Origin: Diphasiastrum complanatum
Taxonomy: Eukaryota > Streptophyta > Lycopodiopsida > Lycopodiales > Lycopodiaceae
Direction: 5' to 3'
Assembly (NCBI GenBank): GCA_029204225.1
Contig: CM055108.1
Coordinates: forward strand, 11,067,782 to 11,131,781
DNA length: 64,000 nt
This document shows, piece by piece, positions 34,255-45,851 of this stretch (its first letter is position 1; the number at the start of each line of letters is the position of its first letter). Made by a program: the position numbers and the translations under genes. The notes beneath the pieces were generated by a model, which searched no databases, was not told the origin of the DNA, and saw only the letters and a program-made list of their open reading frames with translations.

Positions 34255-34284
34255 ACCATGAATTCTTACACTAAATATTTTTAG

Positions 34285-36692
34285 CTTTGCCCCTATAGTT
34301 GTAAGCTATAATGACTATGAAGATTTGCTAAAAGCTGAGGTCTCATTATGTTGAGTTTTCAGCATATAAATAAGGATTTTTAATCTTTAATTCTTCTAAA
34401 TTGCAATTGTTATTTTTCATAATTTTCTATAGATTTGAATGCCTCGCACAAGGCAAAGTGATCACCTAGATGCATAGATCACCTTGCTTACCTTTGTTAC
34501 AAGCAAAGGACACCCAATACATATATAAAGAGGCCACATATATGTTTGATTGTGTGACAAGTAATTTTGAATTTCAAAAGACTCATTACCAACTTTTATT
34601 GTAGAGAGCTAGGGTAACTACAATGCTCTCAATTAATTGAGTAAAAGTTTTATCATTTACGCTTGTGTATTATGAAAAAAGTTAATGTCTACTAAACACT
34701 CTCTAGAGCAAAAAGAGGTAACTAGTATCTATATTGCTATATTGCCACTTGCCATGCATGTGATGCATTCTGCGCACTACAAGTGTAAGTCTAATTGCTC
34801 ATTATTTTTAATATGAATAGAAGAAAATTGGGCTGCTCATAAATTAATCTATACTTTGGAATCTACATGTATGCAAATGTTATTGAATCTTCAAATTTTC
34901 ACATCCCCCAAGTGCAATCATATTTTCATTAATATTTATTAATGAAATATAAATTATGCATTGTAATGGGTTTACAACAATGTTGTCACAAATCATTGCG
35001 CATTGAACCAATTACCAAATATCTAGCTTTATTGTAAAGTTACCTGATAAAATTCTTTTCATTTGATATTGAATTAGACAGGGAGCCATTTGACAAAGAG
35101 CACACAGGAATGAGACTGATAGAATAAGAGATTTGTTGATGAAAAAAAACTTAATTGTTGAAGATTGAGACTCTATCATGATTCACTTTAATATTTGAAT
35201 GATGATATATTGGAGACTGGATACAACCTTATTCAAAGGCACAAGGAAGGAAGATAATGTTTATGACTTTAATAAGAGCATTGAATTGAATCTTGTATAT
35301 TAAACATATTGATATCACTAGATGCCCATTGAAACCAACACTACCAAGTGAACAAATTAATAACTTCAACAAAATATGATTCGATGGTCTGCAGATATTA
35401 TCTAATCAAGTTTTTCATTTTTCTAAGTGTTGAACAAATTTTGAAAAAATATTTTTGTTTTGAGAAATTAGAAGTATTTTAGCATTTGCGGGTAATTCCA
35501 CAATCCATCCAAGGATATGCATCTTTTGCATGGTCAGAAGAACAACAACAAGCTTTCGAGTATTTGGAAATGGTGTAAACACAAAATTGGTTTGGGAAAA
35601 GATCAAAATTGATATAATCAATTGGTTATTGTTGTTCAATTGGGCTATTTTATCTAACTTATTTGAAACATGATGACGAGTCAAACATAAGGAGTATAAC
35701 GATCACCAAGTGAAGATCTTCTCAAATATTGTTACATGCAACCAAAAGGACACTTGTGGAGAAAAACCACCCAACCAACAGGAAATGGCTAGACAATACC
35801 CTAACCACTTCACCCCCAAGTCAAGGTGAATGAAAGCAAGAGAGGAGGGGATCCTGGCTACATGAATTAGAAAATTCAAGTGGGAGATAGGCGAGTTTAC
35901 ACTAGTATATATAATCTCCTTTGGGGAGAGATTATTTCTCTTAGGATCCCATACAACCCAAACATAAGCAATTGACCTCCTATTCTTGTCTTATAACAGT
36001 CAAACACCATGCAAGTGCTCCATAGTCCAATTATAGGTTTGAGGTCCAGCCAATTCCAGAATGAGGAGGCATAACTAATTATATTATATAATTATATTAT
36101 ACACTGGAGTAACTGATTATCCATGTCAGGAATTATTCCGAATCCCACATACTGGACATGGATGTAACAAGGAGCATGAGGAATGTCTAAATAGATCTAA
36201 TGAGTTGAGAGAGACAATATGAATTAAAAATAAGAAAATGCAATATACTTGATATCTAACACTCTTTTAAGGAGTCGTTTGTGATACTATTTCTTTTATT
36301 GAAAAGCTCAAACCATTGAAAAATTCACTAGTACAAGACATTTTCATGTTGCTCAAATCCTCTCACAACTAACCATGTTATACTAGTTGAGTTGCAATTG
36401 CCCATCTACTCTATACTTAAAGTTGTATATACATTTACAATTGATGTGAAAATTGTCAACATTTCCTAGCTAGTTTGAGGGACAATGATCTGTTGATCTC
36501 TCTCAACAATACAATAAGTTTCTCCAACTTGTTCTCCACGAATTTCAGCCTAATATAGGTGAGAGAGATGACTCTCTCTCCTCTCTCTAGAACTTAGGAC
36601 CCAATTTTAGGGCACCAATAACCTAAAATAGCCAATTTCGGCCTATATGTCCAAATCTTCATTTCCCAGATCCTGAAGAATATAGATTTTAT
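34285..36692. other. AT-rich intergenic DNA
   Basis: No coding sequence, LTR pair or RNA gene is supported. The reading at 35415-35684 (minus) has no motif. Confidence 0.55.
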
Positions 36693-36811
36693 GCTGCTAA
36701 ACTAGATCTTATTTTTGGTTGACTAGTATCTGATAGATTGTTAATCAAGAACACAATCAACCTTGTGGATCATTCAAAGATCCATTGATGGTCCTTAGTA
36801 CTGTACTTTCA
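36693..36811 (+). repeat. 5' LTR remnant of element G
   Basis: Matches the last ~120 bp of 39936-40613, from GCTGCTAAACTAGATCTT to TACTTTCA. Upstream sequence to 36480 is unrelated. Confidence 0.8.
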
Positions 36812-37233
36812 AAGCCAAGTACAAGGCTATTGATCAGTGTTTAAGACTAATCCAGTTTTAGCGCCAGGTTTTTGGTGCAAAAAGCTAGTATTGGAAGGGT
36901 GAGCTGGTATCCAAGTTTTGGTAAGGGGATTGATCCCAAAAAAATTTTGGATCGTACTGTTCACACATTTGGGCAACTATGAACCAGCATTTAAACCTTT
37001 ATTCATTGGATCACTATAATTTCATCTGGAGTCAGTTTGATTTAATTTTTGGTGCAAATCCAAGGTTAAGCTACCAAGATCACTTGCCATTAATTAGTTT
37101 TGGATTTGTTTCATGAGAACTAATTAATCTAGGCTGAATTCAAGTCCTCTTAAAGTTAAAAACAGGTCTTGAAGGTACATCAAAGTGATAGAGAGAGATA
37201 GAGTCATTCTATTGTCCAAAAATAGCCAAGATG

Positions 37234-37581
37234 GGCAAGATTTGATTGTAATTAGATTTCACATCATCTTATCTTCATTCCAACTTTGTGATGGAATGAT
37301 ATAACTAGGATTATAAGTCCATTTGTTGGATTAGAAATCTAATTTGAGTGAAATACTACAAGAGAGAGACCTTAGTGAGTTTCTAGGGACAATCAGATCC
37401 ATTTCTTGGCAAGATTTGTTTGAAAGTAGTTTTCACTTCATCTTATCTTCATTCCAGCTTTGCGAGGGAGTGATAGAACTATGATTGTAAGACCATTTGT
37501 TGGATTAGAAATCAAATTTTGAGTGAAACACTACAAGTGTGAAACCTTTGTGAGTTTCAAGTCAAATCAAATATGTTTCTT
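37234..37581 (+). repeat. 174-bp tandem duplication in G leader
   Basis: Two units (37234-37407 and 37408-37581) align along their length with about 15-20% difference, sharing CTTATCTTCATTCCA and CCATTTGTTGGATTAGAAAT. They lie between the LTR remnant and gag. Confidence 0.85.
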
Positions 37582-37619
37582 GTGTGTAGAATTCACTAGT
37601 AAGATGGGAACTATTGGAG

Positions 37620-39930
37620 CATAACTTCTAGAAATGAGATTGAATTCTACAAATTATGCTATTTGGAAGATTAGGATGAAGTCACTCTTGGTGCTCCAAG
37701 ACCTCTATGAGTTCTTGATTGAAGATAAACATGAACATCTAGATGTACAAGAGTAAGCTAGATACAAGAAGAGATCTAGGCTTGCACTTCATTGTGTGAA
37801 GATGAATGTGATCAATGATTTGTTGAGAGAAGTATCAGCATGTACTAGTGATAAAGAGGCTTGGGAGTCTTTAAAAGCAATCTATGAATCTAGTAACACT
37901 TCAAGAGTACTCATGCTTATAAAGCAGATTTTGCAAAGCATGAGGAGAAGTGAGGAGAGTGCACAGGATTATGCACTCAGAATCAAGTCTCTAAATAGGG
38001 AGTTGGCTTCCATTGGAGAGAAGATTCATGATGGAGAGCTTGTACAAATTGTCCTTAATGGTCTTGGAGATGACTTTTCAAATTTGGTCCTTGCCATCCA
38101 AGACACTTTGCCAACTATAGAAAAACTTCACAGTGTATTAGTGGTTGAAGAGTGTAGGATGCTCCACACCAAGGCAAGAATGAGTTCATTGTCTTTGCAG
38201 GTTGGAGATGAGAAAGCCAATTTCTCATTAAAGGGCAAAAATAGACCAATGGAAAGAAGAAACATCCCAACGAGGCCAAAGAAGAGGATGATGCATCAAG
38301 CTCAAAGAACAAGTCAAAGCAAAAATGCTTCTGTTGTGGAAAGAAAGGACATTATGCATCCAAATGCTACAAGAGGCTAAGAGCAAAAGAGGAGGACAAC
38401 AAACAAGGGAACCTTGCATATGAAGAGGATGGAGATGAGGAGATCTCATCTTTGATGTCATCTACATCCACTCCAACAAGCAAAAGCAACTCAAAGGATA
38501 CTTGGTGGATTGATAGTGGGGCTAGATCCCACATGACTTTCCAAAAGGACACATTCTCAACCTTAAACTCTTTCAATGGTGCTAATAAATTTGTTTCTTT
38601 AGAAAATGATCAAGAATGTAAGATAGATGGTATTGGTAACATATCATTAAGTCTAGGATCTAGCAAAAGGATGGATCTAGACAATGTCCTTTTTGTACCA
38701 TCAACTACCAAGAGCTTGCTTAGTGTTGGACAACTAATGGATGATGGTTTAGATGTTCACTTCAAGCATGGAGTTTCTTCCATCATAAAGAATGATATTT
38801 GCATAACAAATGGTGTTAAACAAGGTATTTTGTTTAAGTTGGATGCTAAAATTGCTATGAAAAAAGAGGAAATCACACATTCAAATGTACACTCTTTTTC
38901 TCATGTACCAAGTAGTGATGATAAGATGCATGAAACATTCTTAGATGTTTATACAAGAGATGCTTGGATCCATCTAGTATCTTGTGTGAATGAAAGTGAA
39001 ATCAACAACCTTGGCTTGCAAGGATTGAGGAGGAGCAACAAAGTGATGGAGATCTTGAGGATCCACCTCAAAGATCAAGTGCTCCAAGAAGATTCACAAA
39101 GGCAAGGGCCGAGCCTTCAAGGCTCACTTATCTTGGCAAAGGTAATCAAGGGGAAGATTCTCAACCATTCACTTTCAACACTTTTCTTACTTCAATGCTT
39201 GATGAACCATTTTTCTATGATCTACATGAGGCAAACCAAGGTATGCTATGAGAACTACATGAGACAATTTGAGGGCTTCATCAAGAAGGAAGTTGAAGAT
39301 AAGATATGCAATGACTCATTTGAGAACAAGTTTTTATGTCTTAGTGATCTAAAAATTGTTATGGACCAATTAAGAGTAAATTGGTTGTTTGATCAAATGA
39401 GTGCTCTCGGATTTTGGAAGAGCATGGAGTTAATCACTCATTGTTTTGAAAAATGTGTTTTTTCTTTTGGAGAGACAAATTGTAAGCTTCTTATGAGAAT
39501 AAGTGAAACTTCCTTGAAGGACACTTATATCCATGGACTAGTCGTTTTAGCATGATAAATCTTGGTAATAGTAGCAAGTACATGTTTTTTGATCTTGATC
39601 AATGTGATTTTCACAAGAAATGGAGATATTAGATTTCCTTCAAAGAGAAGCATCAAGATCAAGGAGGAGCAAGTTCTGAGTTCATGCATCTTCACTCAAC
39701 ATGGAAGAAATCAAGTGCAAAGGTGCAAGGAAGAATCAAGACTCTTTAATTCATCTTGGAGGAGATCAAGATCAAAGAAGCTCTATCTTGGATATGGTGA
39801 TAGATCATGTCAACATCTTTGGGGGCCTATTAGTCATCTTCTAAACCTGAATATGATTCATTTATGATGTTAAGATCAGGTCTTAGAACTGTATATAGAT
39901 ACATTATTATTTCCAAAGCTAGATTTGAGG
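37620..39930 (+). pseudogene. Gag-protease and fused remnants of element G
   Basis: Gag from about 37650 (NYAIWKIRMKSLLVLQD) has one stop near 37756 and is then open to about 38240. A shift moves the knuckle CFCCGKKGHYASKC (about 38330) to another frame. Protease (WWIDSGARSHM, Ser to Arg after DSGA) opens a 367-codon frame 38452-39555 that runs through the GAG-pre-integrase part and the integrase start, then a deletion point near 39010 into out-of-frame linker, then an RT scrap (MRQFEGFIKKE). From 39300 the reading resembles nothing known. The long frame is an accident of deletion. The last pol words recur near 39870. Confidence 0.8.
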
Positions 39931-39935
39931 AGGAG
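39924..39935 (+). other. Polypurine tract, element G
   Basis: TTTGAGGAGGAG directly before the TGTGAAAAATAG start of the 3' LTR. Confidence 0.8.
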
Positions 39936-40613
39936 TGTGAAAAATAGCCTTATTTGGCAAATCTAGCCAAGTAGAACATTGTAAATATTGTGTATAATTG
40001 GGTTCCACACATGTAAGTCCAAAATGACACGTGGCAACCCACTCCTAAGGTTTAGGTCAAATCAAGAGAGTTGGTCATGTCTATTTGGTGTCAACCCTAC
40101 TTTATAGGACCTACACCTAAGTTTAAGATGAAATTTTGACCAACTAGCTACCTACCAAGCATAACTCTAGGATATACGCTAGGGTTTCACTTTAGGGCAA
40201 GAAAGTTGAGTCTACTTCCTTATTACATGCTAGTCACCTAACTTTGCAAAGGAAGTGTCTTTTACTATGTATTTCCATTCTCCATAGTGAGGAGATAGAA
40301 ACTTTTTGGAGCCTCAAGGAGAAACTCGTATTTTCTCTCTTTGTATGATGATAGTGATTGATTCCAATGAAACCCAGCTTTGGAACACATTAACCTCTAT
40401 CTACAGGCCGTATAGCAGCCTGATTTTCACAGGTGTGAACTCGAGATTTAGTTCTTGATCAATGTTTTGATTGTCTCTACTTGCTTTCTATCAAGCTGCT
40501 AAACTAGATCTTGTTTTTGGTTTACTAGTATCTGATAGATTGTTAATCAAGCACACAATCAACCTTGTGGATCATTCAAAGATCCATTTATGGTCCTTAG
40601 TATTGTACTTTCA
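39936..40613 (+). repeat. 3' LTR of element G
   Basis: 678 bp, TGTGAAAAATAG to GTACTTTCA. A solo relative with target duplication is at 42143-42836, which supports these ends. Confidence 0.85.
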
Positions 40614-40899
40614 ACAAGATCATCTTTCTTTTGCTTTATAATAGTGACATTGTTATTCATTATGGCTAGTGAAAAGAGATTTGGTGTGATTTTGTATTAA
40701 CTCAATTACATATTTGAGAGGGAGATTTTACAAAGGTTAAGTCCTATAAAATGTGTTTTGAGCAAGGTCTATGATGTTCTTAAGGAAGATCAAGAGGTTG
40801 ATCTTATTGTGCTTCATCAACACCAAGTAAAAATTGGCAATTTGGAGCTAAAAAATGGCATGAAGATGGAACCAAATGTTCAAGGCACGAAGGATCTAT
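40614..40899 (+). other. Unassigned DNA between G and I
   Basis: Part of a 69-codon reading (40758-40967, MSKVYDVLKEDQEVD start) has fair codon texture but no recognised motif. Likely an element fragment. Confidence 0.35.
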
Positions 40900-41520
40900 T
40901 TTTGCAGGAAAAATTCTCACTAGCTCTACCAATCTTTTTCAAACTAGATCAACCTCTCATCAATTGATGGAGTATACACAAAGTTTGGGTCACACTATCT
41001 TTGGCACGTGTGAAACACTCCAAGAATCCACAGATCACTCAAATACAAGCCAATTGTATGAAAGAAAGTGGCTATGACCTCAAAATGATGACTAGATCTC
41101 AAATAGATGACATTGGTAAGCCTCTTCTTGAATTTTTTGGTCAAACTAGCAAGATACAATCAAACCAAATGTGCCCACATAGGTCAAGGTGCCCTACCTA
41201 ACCCTCTTCAAAAGATTATAACTTTTGATTGGCTCACGAAATGGATTGAAACAAATTGCTACAAAAACTAGACAAAACTAGCTTTCAAACAAGCTATCTA
41301 GCACCAAATTTGGATCTAACTTGGAAGAGAACTTTTCAAATGAACTTGGCTATAGTTCACACGTGGGAATTCCATATAGTACCTAAAATGATTCAATCAT
41401 TATAATAATGAACCCTCTTGATCCAAATTTCCTTGAGATAGCATGGGAGATACAATCAACACTCTCTAGATCTTGATTTTCACAAAAATTTTAAAACTCA
41501 GCCATGTGGGAATGCCCTAA
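40900..41520 (-). other. Leader of a minus-strand copia (I)
   Basis: Aligns with the untranslated leader of element H (about 49960-50560), sharing GGTGCCCTACCTAACCCTCT and TATAACTTTTGATTGGCTCA. No gag remains and the PBS word is lost at the LTR edge. Confidence 0.75.
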
Positions 41521-42976
41521 TGTGTGAAATTGGTCTCCTACACCTGGCTCATGCACAATAGATCACCTATTGATTGAAATCCAAGATCAATGACAGATCT
41601 AAGGCAAAAAGGCCATTCTACATGCATTCCTTCATTGCCAAAAGGTGTTTCACATGTGTGGAAGACTTCATGAAATAAACTAAGTCTCGACAAGCTCCTC
41701 TCCTCGGGTAGAGAGAGAAAATACCACTTTGGGGCTCATCCAGAGAGAGTAGGCAATACAAGCAAAATTGACAAATCTCCAAATTGACTCAGAAACTCAT
41801 AGATCTCTCATACATCATTAAAGGGAATGGAAATACATATAGAAACTCATAGAGAGCCAAGCTAATTCCTATTGGACCCCTTAAACATAGCCTCTCTAAT
41901 CCTATTGGATATTTTATGCAACATCCCTCACTTTTGATTGGACCCTTCCAACACATCTATCTCTTATGATTGGACCTTTTGACTTTTGCCACCACATAGG
42001 GTGCATCACTCATCAAACCTAAACTTGATATGTGTAAGCAACCTAACTAGCTGAGTTACATCACAATTGAATTTTGGCCTAATCATGACAAAACATGTGT
42101 ACTTGACCAGTTGACCTCTAAAGCCAAAATTGGCCACCTAGTTGTGAAGAATTGCCAAAAATTGGCAAATCTAGCTTGATCAAAAACCATGTAGTAATGT
42201 AAATTGTGTACATAAGTGGATTACACACATGTGAGGCCAAGATGCCACGTGGCAATCCACTCCTAATCTAGGTTAGTTCAAGTCCATAGGGTTGGTCATT
42301 TCATTTTGGTAGTGATTCCTAGTTTATACGACCTAACTCCTAGATTTAAGGTGAAAATTGACCAACTCGCTATCTACCAAGCATGACTCTAAGAAATAGA
42401 CTAGGGTTTCATTTTAAGGCAAAAAGGCTTGAGTTAACTTCCTTATTACATGCTGGAAATCCACCTAACTTCACAAAGGAAGTAGAATTTGCTATGTGTT
42501 CCAAGCTCCCATAGTGAGAAGATAGATTATTTTTGGAGCTTATTGGCAATCTCAAGCTACTCCACTATGTACATTGAGTTTTTGTGATCCAAATGCAACC
42601 AAATCAATTTCTACTTGTTTCTCAGCTTGAAGGTCGTACTACATCCTGTAGTACACACGTGTAGGCTCAAATTTCAATGTTGATCGATGCTTTTGATTGT
42701 TAATGCTTGTTGTTTGTCAAATTGCCAATCAACTTTTTTGTTTCTAGTCTTTTGATAGATTGTTAAGCAAGCATCCAATCACTCTTGTGGATCTTTTGTA
42801 GATCCATTTATGGTCCTAAAGTACAGTACTTTCACACTAGTGACACCAAGATGCTTGACTAGCAATATTTATTATACCCCTAAAGTCAACATTATAAACT
42901 ATTTCTAACTATTTTACACATGTGGGAACATGCTCCACACATAAATCACCAAGATAGATTTTGACCATTTTTCACA
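41521..42976 (-). repeat. LTR of element I, split by a solo LTR
   Basis: Plus strand starts TGTGTGAAATTGG and ends TTTTTCACA; without the solo LTR and one target copy it is about 757 bp. It is related to the H LTR: both carry TCCTCGGGTAGAGAGAGAAAATAC, and each has four ATTGG (CCAAT) boxes about 33 bp apart (41871, 41904, 41937, 41969). It is the 5' LTR of a minus-strand element now reduced to leader plus LTR. Confidence 0.75.
42143..42836 (+). mobile_element. Solo LTR of G family
   Basis: 694 bp, TGTGAAGAATTG to TACTTTCACA, aligned end to end with the G 3' LTR. It is flanked by CTAGT at 42138-42142 and 42837-42841. It sits inside the I LTR and therefore is younger than I. Confidence 0.88.
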
Positions 42977-44672
42977 ATCATTCCTCATAGTTAGATCATG
43001 ATCTTGAGCTCTATCATGCAAAGTATTCACAGTACTAGAACGTAGGCAATTCAGTTTGAATTATGTATCTTTATTTTGAAAGATAGAAAGCTCAAAAATT
43101 AGCATTTAAGTTGAGTACAACAATATTTTAGAATTGTCTAATTTGTTGTGTAACTTTGTCTATAATTGTCTAATTCACTTATTTTCTTAGCTATTGGTAA
43201 TTGTAGAGTCAAGATCTTGATAGATTAGTGATATTCCACTATCAAGCATTGATCCTAACACAGTGACCTTCCTTTGATCACCATTTACCTTGAATTTCCA
43301 ACAACACCTTCATGTAGTTAGCCACCTTTGAATATTTTGACTTGTTATGAAACATTGTGCTAATCTTGGAATTTGATTTCAAATTCAAAGGACATCATAA
43401 AACATAGGAAGGGCTCTAACTCATAGCTTGGGAAATTAAGATTTTTTTTGTTGTAGGTTGCTAAGAGTTAAAAATTACATATAAACTTCAAAGTTGAACG
43501 AAAAAAGTTCATGTATGATTCTAGGTTGGATACAAATCTACAATCAATCCACTAAATTGTCAAAATGCTTCTTCTCAAAGCAAATCGTATCTTGGTCCAA
43601 GATGCATCTGGCCATATTGCATCAAGGTCCAATAGAGATCTAACATGAATGTAATGTGTGGAGAGATCAACATCCTTGCAATAGATATATTTAAGACAAA
43701 CAAGTTAACCCTTCAAAATCCATAAAAATCAACTCTAACTACCCAACTCACACCAAACTATTTCTGGCATTTTTGAGGAGTAAAAGAATATCAAGATCTC
43801 AAAATAACATCTCATTCACAATTCAAAACAAATTCAATTCCATGATTCTTTTATCCATGAAAATTTACCCAAGGTGCACAATATTCTAAAAATAAAATTG
43901 TTGGTCTGATAGACTTTCAAATTTGATATATTACAAGGTCCGGTTTATTATTATTCAACTAAGCACAATCAATTAGATCTGCATGTTCATGTCAAAAGAT
44001 TTGGGATTTGAAAAGCTTAACAACAAAATTATCTTCCTAGTAGTGAATTTGACAACTTGACTAGCCTCGATTTTAAGATAGTTTTAAATATCATATGGTA
44101 TTGTGGAAATCACATCATGCAAATAGTAATATACAAGAATTTTAATTTGCATCTTGTTGCATCAAGTATGTGAAAATTTTCATGTAACATTTTATTGTTG
44201 TACTATGACTATGCTCAACTTCATCGTCCTATGGTCCAACACCTAAACAAAAATTGTAAAATTGAGAAAACTAATTAGGGTTGTAGTATGCTTCATAAAA
44301 TTTGGAAAACCATGTAGGAAAGCTCCCTTGAAAACCTTGTTTTATTTTGGCCCTCAAAAAGCCCAGTTGCCAATTGTTGCTACATATCAATAGATTTGTT
44401 GCCTTATACCAAACAATTTTCACCAAATATTGATGCGGCCTATTTGGATGCTACAAATTTGTAGTTCTTCTTCTAACATTTCTAAGTTGTTGTCAAGGGA
44501 TGTTGCCATAACTACCAAACATCTATCACAGTTCTTTGAAGTATGTTAAAGCTTATTAATCTACAACGTGCACATATTCTATGTGAAAAATTGTCAACTA
44601 GTACTTATCTATTTTTGTCATTTTAGGCCTAGTTGAGGTTGATGCATATACAATTTACATGGTTTTCTCACA
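42977..44672. other. AT-rich intergenic DNA
   Basis: No gene, LTR or RNA supported. Confidence 0.55.
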
Positions 44673-44996
44673 TGTGTGAAATTAGATTACATGACTATTT
44701 TTAACTAGTTCCAAGTTCATTTGATCACTGGTGCATGAAAATTGTTTATTTTTAGAGTTACTTGGCAATTTTGGCCAACATAGCTAATTTTGGCCAAGTG
44801 GTGGCTAAGTTAGGGAACTAACTAGCTTGAGTTTACATCATGTCCTACTTATGGCCAAACCATGGCTTTACATGTGGATTTGACTATTTTGCCTTCTAAG
44901 CCAAAATTGGCCCTATCATCATCCTACACATGGATGGTAACAAAAAAGTTCATCTTACTTCTAGACTCAACATAGATGACTTTTTGATTTTTCACA
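44673..44996 (-). repeat. Shortened 3' LTR of element J
   Basis: Starts TGTGTGAAATTAG and ends TTTTTCACA like the I LTR, but the middle with the CCAAT boxes is absent. The left edge is tentative. Confidence 0.5.
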
Positions 44997-45129
44997 CTCC
45001 TCCTAAAAAGTTATCTATTATCATTTAAGCATAGATCTCGGAGATAAATCCAAGGTTGGATCTAAGCGTAATGAATGAACTCTTGATCAAAGGCTTGGTG
45101 AGTAGAAGATCGGCAATACATGAAGATGA

Positions 45130-45833
45130 TGTTGAATTTCACACGTGTGGACTGTCCACTACATGTACTTGTGATCTCCTAAGGTGTGTAGATGCACCAA
45201 GATCAAGACTAGATTGAGATTCAAGATCAATCTTGAATCCTATGGCAAAAACACACTACTACATGCATTCAATCACTTCCAACTCTCACTCACACGTGTG
45301 GGAAGTATTCAAAAAATAATCTAAGTAAAAACAAGCTGCTCTCCTCGGGTAGAGAGAGAAAATACATCAAGAGCTCTCGGGTAGAGAGAGAAAGCTAGAA
45401 ATCCAATAACTCACAAAATCCATGAAATCACCAAATCAATTGATTTCAAAATGAGGAGTACAATGATACTAGTAGGTCCACGAGCTACCACTATGCTTAA
45501 CTATGATTGGACCACATTTTGTCACCTCTTAATTCTATTGGACTATATTCAAGCACACCTCAATTTCCTATTGGACCTCACAAGGTTCCACCTCTATATC
45601 CTATTGGACCTCTTGGAATTCATCAAACAAAAACTTTACACTTGTCTACACTCTAATTAGCAAGTGTTTAGCCTCTTACTCTATTTTGGCTCAATAGTGG
45701 CATTACAAGTGGAAATGCATAATTTGCCATCTATGCCAAATTTATTCCTATCAACATCCTACACCTAGATGCTTGATGTAAAAAACATAAGACCCCTATA
45801 TCTAACATAGATAATCTTTTTCAATTCTTCACA
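45130..45833 (-). repeat. 3' LTR of element H
   Basis: Plus strand TGTTGAATTTC to CTTCACA. It carries CACACGTGTG twice and four CCAAT boxes (as ATTGG on the plus strand) at 45506, 45537, 45570 and 45603. Confidence 0.95.
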
Positions 45834-45841
45834 CTCCTCCT
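45834..45841 (-). other. Polypurine tract, element H
   Basis: Minus strand AGGAGGAG directly before the LTR start. Confidence 0.88.
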
Positions 45842-45851
45842 AAAAAATTAT

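Larger units (their letters stand above)
36693..40613 (+). mobile_element. Copia deletion derivative G
   Basis: Truncated 5' LTR (36693-36811), leader with an internal duplication, gag, protease, the first part of integrase, the linker, a scrap of RT, non-copia filler, PPT and full 3' LTR (39936-40613). Most of integrase, RT and RNase H are deleted. Gag and protease are closely similar to F, but the LTR sequence differs. It could only move with enzymes from another element. No PBS abuts the 5' LTR remnant. Confidence 0.82.

Noticed and set aside
34040-34284. Reading with repeated CPCCNE and spaced Cys, resembling a small zinc-binding protein
   Set aside because: The two Cys clusters are the duplicated SINE target; the reading crosses the SINE and has no other support.
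36900-36920. GAGCTGGTATCC as a PBS for element G
   Set aside because: It lies about 90 bp from the LTR end and matches only seven bases of the site.
40758-40967. 69-codon plus-strand reading as a host gene
   Set aside because: No motif, no splice partners, and it overlaps the start of sequence that aligns with a copia leader.
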